This document shows, in pieces, positions 24,714 through 35,449 of a stretch of DNA of 64,000 nucleotides. Within the stretch, counting starts at the first letter, position 1; each line of letters opens with the position of its first letter. Below the pieces are notes generated by a model. The model was given only the letters and a program-made list of their open reading frames with translations, was not told the origin of the DNA and made no database searches. The DNA is from Hymenopus coronatus. Lineage: Eukaryota; Arthropoda; Insecta; Mantodea; Hymenopodidae. The stretch covers positions 28,386,501 through 28,450,500 of the forward strand of contig CM060895.1 of the NCBI GenBank assembly GCA_030762935.1, written 5' to 3'. The position numbers and the translations under genes were made by a program.

Positions 24714-24919
24714 AGAACTGAAGCTTTTCTGGCGATGTATTAATTCAAAATCTTCTCAGGCTTCTAGCCAGGTAAAAACTTGGCTTGACACCAACGTTTC
24801 GAAGAAGTGCATATTCCTCGTCTTGTTCACCCTGAAGACGAGGAAGATGCACTTCTTCGAAACGTTGGTGTCAAGCCAAGTTTTTACCTGGCTAGAAGCC
24901 CGAGAAGATTTTGAATTAA
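24714..24919. mobile_element. Fold-back element 1, PLE-3'-end-like, with 13-bp target duplication
   Basis: An inverted repeat with arms of about 90 bases around a short centre (TTGTTCACC). The arms include AGCCAGGTAAAAACTTGGCT and CACCAACGTTTCGAAGAAGT with their complements. TACATAATCTATA occurs at 24701-24713 and 24920-24932 as a 13-bp direct repeat, a target-site duplication. The right arm has a hammerhead-like core: CTGAAGA at 24832-24838, a pairable stem, then GAA at 24859-24861 and AC..GTC. No coding sequence. Confidence 0.85.
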
Positions 24920-25022
24920 TACATAATCTATATTTGTATCAAATAACATAACATGATAGGTATTAACAATCACTTGAAAACTTCACAGTGAAGTCAAGAA
25001 ACAATGCAACTGAAGATGACTT

Positions 25023-26786
25023 AAATTAAAATTAAAATTAAATTAAATAACTCAGAAGTTTGAGACAAGTGAAGTTTTAATCAATGTGATAGTTGAAAAT
25101 GAGTGGGAATAGTAACACTCACCTCACTTATATGTAATTATGTTCAAAACATATGTTTCAAGGGCAATTGCCCTCTTCTTCAGTTGAAGTCCGACTGATG
25201 GCTGGTATTTGTGCTCTGTGGTCTATTACGGTGGAGCCATCTGGTGTTCTCAGTAGAAGTTCAAAATCATGTGGCGGTATTTCAAAATTCATCAGTTGGT
25301 CTTTTTGTTGTGAAATGAGAATATTCTCCCAAACTGTAAGTTCTGCCGGGTTGTTTACAGGTTTTAGCAATTTTATGTCATTTTGTATTTCATGATGTGA
25401 TGTCCAAAAATGGTATGCTACTGCCGATTTATCTGTTTGTTTCTGTTTGATATGTCTGAAATGTTCCTTTAGCCTTGTTTCCAGTCTTCTTTTTGTTTGG
25501 CCAATGTAACATGATTTGCAGTCCTTGCAATCAATTCTGTAGATGCCTGATCTCTGGTTTGTAGGTATGGGGTCTTTAATGTCTGTTTTCAATGCATTTT
25601 TTATGTTGAATTGGTTACTTGAAGCTAAACTTATATTGTATTTCTTGAAAATTTTTTTGAATTTCCTATCTGCTGTTGGGTGATAGGTGAATTTTTTATA
25701 TATAACTTTCGGTTTTTATATGGACAAAGTGGTGATTTGTTTTAAGGTTAATTTCTCCTTATGTTTTTTAATTTTTTGGTCAATGATGTCTGGGTTAAAA
25801 CCATTGGCTGAGGCTATATGTCTTAGTTGGAGGTATTCTGTGTTGTACTCTTCTGGGTCAAGTGGGATGCTGAGGAGTCTGTGTACTGAACTGTTGAAGA
25901 CTGCCTGTTTATGAGGTTCTGGGTTGAAACTATTCTGTTTTATGTAATTGTCTCTATGTGTGGTCTTCCTGTAGATGCCATAAGTGATCTTTTGTTCTTT
26001 CCGTGTTAGTTTTAGGTCCAGGTATGGTAGCATTTGGTCTTTTTCTGTTTCCATTGTGAATTGTATGTACCTGTCCTGTAGGTTTAGTAATTTTAGAGAG
26101 TCTTCTGCTAATTTTTTGGGGACCACCGCAAAAACATCATCAACATATCTAAACCATTTTTTGAATATATTCGGAAAACTGGAGGTTATATGTACTTTAA
26201 GTCGTCCCATGTACAGATTTGCTAAAAAGGGCGAAAGTGGGTTACCCATCGCTAAGCCTGATGATTGTCTGTAAAATCTACCATTGAATTGGAAATAATT
26301 CTGGTTGATGCAAAGTTCTGTTAAAGTATGGAAGTCTTCTATTTCTTTCTGGTTTAAGCCTATGCCCCTGAGCCATGCTTTGAAGGTTTCAAGTAACTTG
26401 TCGACTGGGATGCTGGTGAATAATGATTTCACATCAAACGAAACCAACAACTCATTGTTTGAAACTTTGTACTCTTCTAGATGTTTTATTAGTTCTATGG
26501 AGTTTTTAATGGAAAGGTGGTTGTGTTCCGGGAAGCTATTGAATTTGTTAACTAACCACTTAGATAATTTGTAGGTTGGAGAGTTTATGCAATTAACTAT
26601 TGGTCTCATGGGTTTGTCCGGTTTGTGGATTTTTGGCAAAGCATAAAGACGTGGTAGAGTTCGGTTTGCTTCTTTCATTTTGAATTTTTCTAGTTTAGGT
26701 ATAACTTCTGTTCTTTCTATTGTACGTTTTAAGGATGTTATCAGTGTGTTTAATGGGTTTTTACTTATTTCTGTATATTCTTTATT
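25023..26786 (-). mobile_element. Penelope-like element, left (minus) copy of inverted dimer
   Basis: A Penelope-like retroelement reads leftwards. It encodes a reverse transcriptase (LPRLYALPKIHKPDKPMRPI, VSFDVKSLFTSIPVD, SSGLAMGNPLSPFLANLYMG, FRYVDDVFAVV with the YVDD catalytic box). After one in-frame stop it encodes a GIY-YIG endonuclease (SGIYRIDCKDCKSCYIGQTK). This copy has about 127 bases more at its 5' side (26660-26786, EYTEISKNPLNTLITSLK and EKFKMKEANRT) than its partner, and about 58 bases more at its 3' end (25023-25080), including an (AAATT)n-like tail. Both copies lack the RT N-terminus. Its shared arm, 25081-26659, is 1,579 bases long. Confidence 0.93.
25143..25188 (-). ncRNA. 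Hammerhead-ribozyme-like motif, left PLE copy
   Basis: The mirror-image equivalent of 28258-28303, identical in every position of the core and stems. Read on the minus strand it again ends within the 3' side of the element, close to the outer edge of the palindrome. Confidence 0.72.
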
Positions 26787-27730
26787 CTCTACCACGTCTT
26801 TATGCTTTGCCAAAAATCCACAAACCGGACAAACCCATGAGACCAATAGTCAATTGCATAAACTCTCCAACCTACAAATTATCTAAGTGGTTAGTTAACA
26901 AATTCAATAGCTTCCCGGAACACAACCACCTTTCCATTAAAAACTCCATAGAACTAATAAAACATCTAGAAGAGTACAAAGTTTCAAACAATGAGTTGTT
27001 GGTTTCGTTTGATGTGAAATCATTATTCACCAGCATCCCAGTCGACAAGTTACTTGAAACCTTCAAAGCATGGCTCAGGGGCATAGGCTTAAACCAGAAA
27101 GAAATAGAAGACTTCCATACTTTAACAGAACTTTGCATCAACCAGAATTATTTCCAATTCAATGGTAGATTTTACAGACAATCATCAGGCTTAGCGATGG
27201 GTAACCCACTTTCGCCCTTTTTAGCAAATCTGTACATGGGACGACTTAAAGTACATATAACCTCCAGTTTTCCGAATATATTCAAAAAATGGTTTAGATA
27301 TGTTGATGATGTTTTTGCGGTGGTCCCCAAAAAATTAGCAGAAGACTCTCTAAAATTACTAAACCTACAGGACAGGTACATACAATTCACAATGGAAACA
27401 GAAAAAGACCAAATGCTACCATACCTGGACCTAAAACTAACACGGAAAGAACAAAAGATCACTTATGGCATCTACAGGAAGACCACACATAGAGACAATT
27501 ACATAAAACAGAATAGTTTCAACCCAGAACCTCATAAACAGGCAGTCTTCAACAGTTCAGTACACAGACTCCTCAGCATCCCACTTGACCCAGAAGAGTA
27601 CAACACAGAATACCTCCAACTAAGACATATATCCTCAGCCAATGGTTTTAACCCAGACATCATTGACCAAAAAATTAAAAAACATAAGGAGAAATTAACC
27701 TTAAAACAAATCACCACTTTGTCCATATAA
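26787..27730 (+). pseudogene. PLE reverse transcriptase, right copy, 5' truncated
   Basis: An open frame of about 310 codons starting in LPRLYALPKIHK and running through RT motifs: VSFDVKSLFTSI (motif with catalytic Asp), NPLSPFLANLYMG and RYVDDVFA. It ends KEKLTLKQITTLSI at a stop. The RT lacks its N-terminus, which the left copy retains a little further. The PLE identity rests on the KIHKP.RPI motif and the linked GIY-YIG domain. Confidence 0.9.
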
Positions 27731-27853
27731 AAACCGAAAGTTATATATAAAAAATTCACCTATCACCCAACAGCAGATAGGAAATTCAAAAAAATTTTCA
27801 AGAAATACAATATAAGTTTAGCTTCAAGTAACCAATTCAACATAAAAAATGCA

Positions 27854-28288
27854 TTGAAAACAGACATTAAAGACCCCATACCTACAAACCAGAGATCAGG
27901 CATCTATAGAATTGATTGCAAGGACTGCAAATCATGTTACATTGGCCAAACAAAAAGAAGACTGGAAACAAGGCTAAAGGAACATTTCAGACATATCAAA
28001 CAGAAACAAACAGATAAATCGGCAGTAGCATACCATTTTTGGACATCACATCATGAAATACAAAATGACATAAAATTGCTAAAACCTGTAAACAACCCGG
28101 CAGAACTTACAGTTTGGGAGAATATTCTCATTACACAACAAAAAGACCAACTGATGAATTTTGAAATACCGCCACATGATTTTGAACTTCTACTGAGAAC
28201 ACCAGATGGCTCCACCGTAATAGACCACAGAGCACAAATACCAGCCATCAGTCGGACTTCAACTGAAGAAGAGGGCAATTGCCCTTGA
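27854..28288 (+). pseudogene. PLE GIY-YIG endonuclease domain, right copy
   Basis: GIY-YIG nucleases of PLEs nick the target so the RT can prime. The 144-codon stretch starts with TDIKDPIPTNQRSGIYRIDC, shows the Cys pair DCKDC, the YIG of SCYIGQTKRRLETRLKEHF with its conserved Arg, then HFWTSHHEI and LTVWENILIT, and ends EEEGNCP. It is normally the C-terminal part of one RT-EN protein. Here it is cut from the RT by the in-frame TAA at 27728. An identical layout exists on the other strand at 25592-25158. Confidence 0.88.
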
Positions 28289-28303
28289 AACATATGTTTT
28301 GAA
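28258..28303 (+). ncRNA. Hammerhead-ribozyme-like motif, right PLE copy
   Basis: Stem I strand TTCAA (28258-28262), core CTGAAGA (28263-28269, fits CUGANGA), stem-loop II AGAGGGC-AATT-GCCCTT, core GAA (28287-28289), self-complementary stem III ACATATGT (28290-28297), U at the cleavage position (28298), and the second stem I strand TTGAA (28299-28303). All core positions and both stem I strands fit. The motif overlaps the last codons and stop of the endonuclease frame. PLEs are known to carry hammerheads; activity here is inferred. Confidence 0.72.
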
Positions 28304-28374
28304 CATAATTACATATAAGTGAGGTGAGTGTTACTATTCCGACTCATTTTCAACTATCACATTGAAGATGACTT

Positions 28375-28970
28375 GCTCATACAACTACTTCAACTTAGTC
28401 AGTTTTATTGCCTCAGAACATTTTCAGCAGCTATGACTCCTATCAACTGGTTATGACTGGTGACTGGTGGTTAATGGTTGGTTTATCCACTTGTTAGACA
28501 AAGTTGGAACGTTGGTTGCAATTGCTAATGAAATTTTCCTGTATTGGGATTTCAAAGTTCATAAAAATGCAAATCTAAAGGTATGGAGAAAGGTTCCAGA
28601 AAAGCCAGCTGCAACTTATTAATTTTGATATCCTGAAAGAAGAATATTTTATTATCAGCTATCTGCATCCATCTTATAACAGATAAATACTGAAACTAGT
28701 GACAGTGAAGTAGACAGATGGATTTAATGGTGTGGGAGAAAATATTTATGTTTAAGAATAGAGATCACATAATACATTTTAAGATATGCCAGTTGATTCT
28801 GTAAATATTTATTTTGTTTTCAGTAGATGGTAATTCTAGCTAACAGTACATCACCTACTGCTGTTAACTGCAAAGATATAAATAATGAGTCAACATAGAA
28901 GAAGAAGAAGAAGCTGAAGATGTAATTGCTTATGAAACATGTTCTGTTGTTTTTGAATTTATACTATAAA
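28375..28970. other. Intron 4 between PLE dimer and fold-back 2, nothing recognised
   Basis: No coding or repeat similarity recognised. A short GAAGAAGAAG run lies at about 28899-28920. Confidence 0.5.
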
Positions 28971-28983
28971 GATAAAATTTGTT

Positions 28984-29192
28984 AAAATAAGAACTGAAGC
29001 TTTCCTGACGATGTATTAATTCAAAATCTTTTCGGGCTTCTAACCAGGTAAAAACTTGGCTTGATACTAATGTTTCGAAGAAGTGGATCTTCCTCGTCTT
29101 CAGGGTGAACTCAAGACGAGGAAGATGCACTTCTTCGAAATGTTGGTATCAAGCCAAGTTTTTACCTGGTTAGAAGCCCGAGAAGATTTTGA
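28984..29192. mobile_element. Fold-back element 2, same family as fold-back 1
   Basis: It starts AAAATAAGAACTGAAGCTTT like element 1 and contains both inverted arms (AACCAGGTAAAAACTTGGCT and complement; GAAGATGCACTTCTTCGAAA). ATAAAATTTGTT at 28972-28983 and 29193-29204 is a 12-bp direct repeat. This duplication differs from that of element 1, so the two are independent insertions of an already inverted unit. The hammerhead-like core here has decayed (CTCAAGA for CTGAAGA). Confidence 0.85.
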
Positions 29193-29204
29193 ATAAAATT
29201 TGTT

Positions 29205-29723
29205 GTTATACTAATATACATCCAACTGTAGGTACCAGATAGTGCAGTGGCTTTGTTTGCAGCTCTTGTGCTGAGGGTCCATTGTTTGATTCTTGGCTCT
29301 CAGGTGGCAATTTTAAGTCATTGCTATCCATGCCTCCACCTCTGGCTAGCTCAAGTGGAATATCCTTAAGGTAATGTGGTTCAGAGTCCATAGTAAAAAT
29401 TGTAGGTCTTCTCAACTGGAACCATCCCCACCATCACCTTACTATCAAAGGTAATAGAAATTGCCTGCTGAGTGCATTCGTGTCAGAAATGGTCCAGTCA
29501 TTGTTTGGTGGAAGGAGATAACCCCCTGAAGGTCAATCAGAACATATGGGGAGCATTGGTTGCTAACTTTCCAACCTTGCCTCCAGGGAGACCAACCAAC
29601 AATCAACTTCTAGCCTCACCCTTTGTAACCAGCTGATGATGAGAACAATGGCAACAGTTGAAGTACCTATACTATCAAGTCTTTTTCTAATAGATAACTA
29701 TGTTTGAATGACATTGCTTCTAG
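29205..29723. other. Intron 4 end, nothing recognised
   Basis: No recognisable coding or repeat sequence; a pyrimidine-poor acceptor (ATTGCTTCTAG) precedes exon e. Confidence 0.5.
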
Positions 29724-30048
29724 GTGCTGCAGGATGGTCTATTTGAAAACCAAACAGAAAATGCTTTTGCAGCCTCAGCAGGACCCAAAGCAGATGCTAC
29801 TAGACATTTAGATAAGATGTCTCGAATTTATTGCCCAAATCTGCGCAGTTTTGTTGTATTTTCAAGTGTTTCTTGCGGAAGAGGAAATTTAGGTCAGACA
29901 AACTATGGTTTGAGCAATTCTGTTATGGAGCGCATTTGTGAAGCAAGAGTTCAGGAAGGTTTACCAGGACTTGCTGTTCAGTGGGGAGCTGTGGGAGATG
30001 TTGGTCTTGTTGCAGATATGCAAGAAGAGAATACAGAAGTTGTAATTG
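29724..30048 (+). CDS. FASN: FASN exon e: ketoreductase, catalytic half
   Basis: The exon continues in phase 0 with VLQDGLFENQTENAF. KR catalytic residues can be placed: a Lys in HLDKMSR (codon 29814-29816), the Ser in VFSSVSCGRGN (29865-29867), and the Tyr of TNYGLSNSVMER (29904-29906), 13 residues after that Ser as in short-chain dehydrogenases. It closes with GLAVQWGAVGDVGLVADM, a strong FASN KR signature, and ends one base into a Gly codon before GTAAGT. Length is 325 nt. The intron before it holds the 3.3 kb PLE palindrome. Confidence 0.95.
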
Positions 30049-31285
<1,237 letters not shown>

Positions 31286-31560
31286 TAAAATTATATGGCG
31301 TAAGTGGTTTGGTTAATACTGTATCATCAATGACCTTTGGAGGAACCTTGTTCTATCAAGCAATGATTGGATCCATTTATGACTTGCCAGATTTTTAAAA
31401 TGATAATAAGGGACATTCTCGCTTCCCCCTGGGTTTGTATGTCAAAGGTGATACTGCAAATATTGATTTATAAATAAATACCAATATTTAATCTATTAAA
31501 TGTCTGTTATAGTTTAGAAGCGGTTGTAAATATACAATTTCATTAAATTAGGTTAATTAT

Positions 31561-32230
31561 CTCAGAACAAGTTTCAATTAATCACTTCCTCATCGTCAGC
31601 TGATTAACACTGGTTGACTTTCCTCTGTGGTTATATTTGTCTCTTAGTCCATCTGGCGATGATCCATCTGGTGATCAGATTTTTGTCCATTGGGATCTTG
31701 AAGTTCATTAATCTTGGATGAAATTTCCAAAGAAATATTTTCTCCCAAATATTTTAATTGGCAGGTTTTTGTGATGCAGTATTGACAATTTCATGTCCTT
31801 ATGTCCAAAAATGTGCTACAATTGCTGATTTTTCTTCTTTCCTGGATTTGATGTTTCTAAAGTGATCTTAAGCCTCGTTTCTAGTATACTCAATGCACAG
31901 TTTGACAATTTAATGAGCAAACTTTCTTCAGTTTTGGGGGAAATTATTTTGAATAAAATGCAGACCTAGCTATGGGAAACCCAATGTCGCCCTTTTTGAC
32001 TGATTTATTTATGAGTCCTTTGGAGACAACTTAAAGCCTTCCCTTGGTTATTCAAGACTTGGACCAGATATGTCAATGATGTATTCACAGCAGTCAATAG
32101 TAAACATTTACAAAATGCTCTGAAATTATTGAATCTACAAGACGACAACATTAAAATCACCATGGAAACAGAAGTGGATAATTGACTCCCCTCCTGGACC
32201 TGAAAATTATGAAGTAGAACAATAGCTTAA
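31561..32230. mobile_element. Old head-to-head PLE remnant
   Basis: 31565-31890 reads on the minus strand as the end of a GIY-YIG endonuclease (ETRLKITLETS, FFGNFIQD-like tail). 31900-32230 reads on the plus strand as a PLE RT (LAMGNPMSPFLTDLFMS, TWTRYVNDVFTAVNSKHLQN, ALKLLNLQDDNIKITMETEV). The YVDD box has become YVND. The two halves point outwards, like the younger pair at 25-28 kb. The minus-strand 3' end (31603-31562) shows a hammerhead-like core: TCAG, CTGACGA, GAA, AC..GT, CTGA. Confidence 0.78.
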
Positions 32231-32384
32231 CCTTTGGACTATAGAGAAAGAATGCCTATACTGGACATCTGGCAAGTCTAGCTGTAGATACCTGGTAGTT
32301 GATTGCCAATACCTCTGATGGTAGGATGAAAATAAGGATGGTGATGGAATAAGGGAGCTTTTACTGTACACCTTAAACCATATT

Positions 32385-34362
32385 GTTCAACAAATTAACA
32401 GATTTTAAATCTTAGTCAAGACATTAAAAATGCATTAAATAAAAAAGAAGACACTCTAGCAATATTTATTGACTTTCAAGGAGCATATGATTGTATTTGG
32501 AGATACAAACTACTTGATAAACTTAAAATTCTAGGAATCCAAGGCAAAATGTTACATTGGATCAGTGAATTCATTATTCAACGCTTTATTGCTACCAAAT
32601 ATAATGATAAATTATCAAAATATCAACAGATACAAGGCAGTGTCCTTAGTACAACACTCTTTAATATTTATATCAATAATCTTCCATATCAATTACAAAA
32701 AAGAGAATCAAAAGCCTTAATGTTTGCAGATGATTTAGTCATATGGAATTCTAAACCAAAAAATCAAAATCAACAATTAATAAATATAGCACAACAATCT
32801 TTGACGACATTGCAGAATTGGACATCTAATAATTTAATGAGAATTAATACACAGAAAACAAATTATCAACTATTTACAATAAGGAAGAAACCAATAGATA
32901 TTTCCCTTCAACTAAATGGAGAAACTCTCACAGAAACACATGAAGCCAAATATTTAGGTATTATTTTTGATATAAAATTAACATGGAAAAAACACATTTC
33001 ATATTATAATAAAAAAAACAAGGAAAAAATTACCACTATTAAAAAGACTGGCAGGCAAGAAATGGGGAAGCGCTACGCAAACTTTAAACACTTTTTACAA
33101 GACGTATATTAAACCAACATTTAAATATTGTAAAGAGATACTAATAACTGCAAATTTAGAAAAACTTAATATTCTACAAAATCAAATTCTTCGCGTAGTA
33201 ACTGGAATTGTTAAAACTACCCCAGTACTTGCTCGACAAATTTTAACAAATAATCCAAGACTGGAACTTGATATTGAACAAGCAGCCATCTTACAATATG
33301 AAAAATTAATCAGACTACCTTTTAATGATTGGGAAAAAAGAAAACCACAAGTAAACCTAAAAACTCAACAAACTTTCCTTAATAAACAAAGAACTCAAAC
33401 ATAGATTAAAACTTTCTTACTCAAAAGAAAACATACAAACAAATACTAACCCGTTAGAACTATTTGATATTGAACACTATCTACACTTAGCTGAAGAATT
33501 TACAAAATCTGAAATCTCTTCGTGTGTTCTGAAATAAGTGACACTAGAAATAATACATTTAAGATACCCTACCAATGAATGGCTACATGTCTATACTGAT
33601 GGTTCTAGCTTACCAAATAACAGTGGTACTGGTGCAGATGCAATATGCTCCCTCTTCTCTTTCTACAAATGATTAAGTTTAAATACTACAAATTTTGATG
33701 CAGATATTTTGGCAATACTTCAGAGCTTACAAAACCTACTATATCATATAAATCAATTTGAAAAAGTTGTACTATTATTGGACTCTAAAGCAGCTATTAT
33801 ATCCATAACATCAGATGTAACACCTAATAACTTAAATATTGCAGAATGCCACAAAACAACTAATGAATTTAAATAAAAGATTAATACTTCAATGAATACC
33901 AGTACATTGTGGAATACAGGGTAATGAAACAGCTGACTTTCAAGAAAGGTAGTAAAATTGCATCAAATTCATCTGCTCCAATAAGTTATCACTCTATCAA
34001 AAGAATCATTATATCAACATATAATAACAAAATTAAAGAAGATAATGTATTACAAACAAAAGGAAAACCATGAGAAAATTTATGTAATAACACGACCAGA
34101 ATCACTACATTACCAAGAAAATCCTCTGTAGCAACTTTTAGACTCCTAACAGGCCATGACTGTCTCAATAAACATTTATCAGGATTGGTATAGTGAGATC
34201 TCCTCTGTGTCCTTTTTGTACACTTGACAAAGATATGGATGGAAACCATCTACTGTGCTGCCCAACCATGAGTCGACATAATATGACATCAAAATACTGG
34301 AATGTAAGAGAGCGAATGGCTTCACTGCCAACTACTCAACATTAGATACCAACCAACCAACC
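32385..34362 (+). mobile_element. LINE with RT, RNase H and Cys-His tail (5' truncated, I-like)
   Basis: Starts inside the RT: TLAIFIDFQGAYDCIWRYKL, GSVLSTTLFNIYINNLPYQL, ALMFADDLVIWNSKPKNQNQ (the FADD catalytic box) and AKYLGIIFDIKLTWKKHI. A frame change at about 33090 leads to later pieces. An RNase H is seen at about 33585-33640 (WLHVYTDGSSLPNNSGTGAD) with VVLLLDSKAA-like sequence after it. A terminal CPFCTLDKDMDGNHLLCCP lies at 34210-34265. The 3' end is a short (CCAA)n run at 34350-34362. The RNase H domain points to the I group. Stops make it inactive, but the RT frame of 187 codons remains open. Confidence 0.85.
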
Positions 34363-34968
34363 ATATTGAGCCTCTGCTAATACTTCATATGAGCTAGTCA
34401 GAGGTCATGGATAGATAGCATTTAAAGGCCACCACAAAACTATGTATCAAACCACAAACCCTTGGTATCAGAGCCATAAATGAAACCATTCAATAATAGT
34501 CATATATTTTGTACCATTTGGAGTATAGTTTTGACTATATTGGCGGTTACACGTTGGGAATCACTTACTTCTGCACTTTAGTTTCATTCCTTAAGCAAAC
34601 GCATATTACAATGGGAAACAGTGTATGCCAGTTTGTAAGGTATATTGCATCCCCAAATTTTTCTGCCATGATATCTTTCTATGGAATATTTAAACAGTAA
34701 ATATTATTTGAATTGTCCACAAACTCTTATAGATATTAAAAGTAAAGAAAATATTCATTGTGAAATGAACATTATTCAAGTTAAAATATTACAAAAGTTA
34801 CTTGAGAGTGTGCATCACAGCCTAGTAGATTGTATTTCCAGAAATAGAGACCATTTGTGGGGCATACCTAGTTTTCAGGAAATGAAATGCTTTCCCCAGT
34901 TGCATAAAATATTCACATTAATCTTGTATACCAATAAAAGGAAGTATTTTAGACCGTGGAGCACCATC
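34363..34968. other. Intron 6 stretch, nothing recognised
   Basis: AT-rich, no coding or repeat similarity recognised. Confidence 0.45.
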
Positions 34969-35179
34969 ATTTAAATGAATTGAGTTACCTTTTTCACACT
35001 TTTTGTTCCAACTTTGCCTTCGTTTGGGAAGACCGGTTTCAGGGTACTTTAACCCTATCTGCAGTTCTGGGGCTGACCTGGAACTGAAGATAGGGTTAAA
35101 ATACCCTGAACCCGGTCTTCCCAAACGAAGGCAAAGTTGGAGCAAAAAGTGTAAAAAAGTTGACTCAATTCATTTAAAT
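34969..35179. mobile_element. Fold-back element 3 with hammerhead-like arms
   Basis: An inverted repeat of about 100-base arms: TTTAAATGAATTGAGT at the left edge matches its complement at the right edge, and CCTTCGTTTGGGAAGACCGG matches inside. Arms meet near 35070-35080. Each arm carries a hammerhead-like motif (see 35080-35121). It has no coding capacity and is not related in sequence to fold-backs 1 and 2 apart from the ribozyme-like core. Confidence 0.85.
35080..35121 (+). ncRNA. Hammerhead-like motif in fold-back 3
   Basis: Stem I GGAA (35080-35083), core CTGAAGA (35084-35090), stem-loop II TAGGGTTAAAATACCCT, GAA (35108-35110), stem III CCCGGT, cleavage C (35117), and stem I TTCC (35118-35121). 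The opposite arm, read on the minus strand, has ACCGGT intact for stem III but CTGCAGA in the core. Each arm has one defect where the other is intact, so the shared ancestor would have had a complete core. Confidence 0.6.
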
Positions 35180-35234
35180 TAATCTTTTATGTTTGTTAAT
35201 TTATCTAAAAAAATAAAATTTATGCTAGATGTGG

Positions 35235-35440
35235 ATAGGACTTGGTTACAGTGATGACATGGATGATGAATGTGCTGAAATGATGTTCAATTGATCCCAG
35301 AATCTATGGAGCTTAAAGTTACTCGATAATTATCTTTTCAAGATAAGGGAGAACCCCAGGAAAAAACTTTATTGGGGTAACATGCCCTAACCAAGATTCA
35401 AACTCAGCCTGAGTTGACATGTTATTCCCACACTATAGAA
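35235..35440 (-). repeat. SINE, family II (tRNA-like head), diverged
   Basis: On the minus strand a B-box-like GAGTTTGAATCTTGG is followed by TTTTTTCCTGGGGTTCTCCC. Farther on it has CACATTCATCATCCATGTCA, matching in order the SINE at 60025-60250. Confidence 0.55.
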
Positions 35441-35449
35441 ATGTGTTTA

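Larger units (their letters stand above)
26787..28365 (+). mobile_element. Penelope-like element, right (plus) copy of inverted dimer
   Basis: Mirror image of the copy at 25081-26659, exactly 1,579 bases long and nearly identical. Differences I could see include Ala to Ser (CATATATCC region near 27630), Ser to Thr (near 28134) and one base near 28340. The RT frame runs to TAA at 27728-27730; the endonuclease continues in the same frame and ends at TGA 28286-28288. The same stop is in the left copy. The pair is bounded by a 12-bp direct repeat TGAAGATGACTT at 25011-25022 and 28363-28374, so the two copies behave as one insertion. Confidence 0.93.

Noticed and set aside
25984..26574. Open frames antisense to the PLE reverse transcriptase (and mirror frames at 26872-27462)
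   Set aside because: They are complements of the RT frame; the RT has clear catalytic motifs and the antisense products match nothing.
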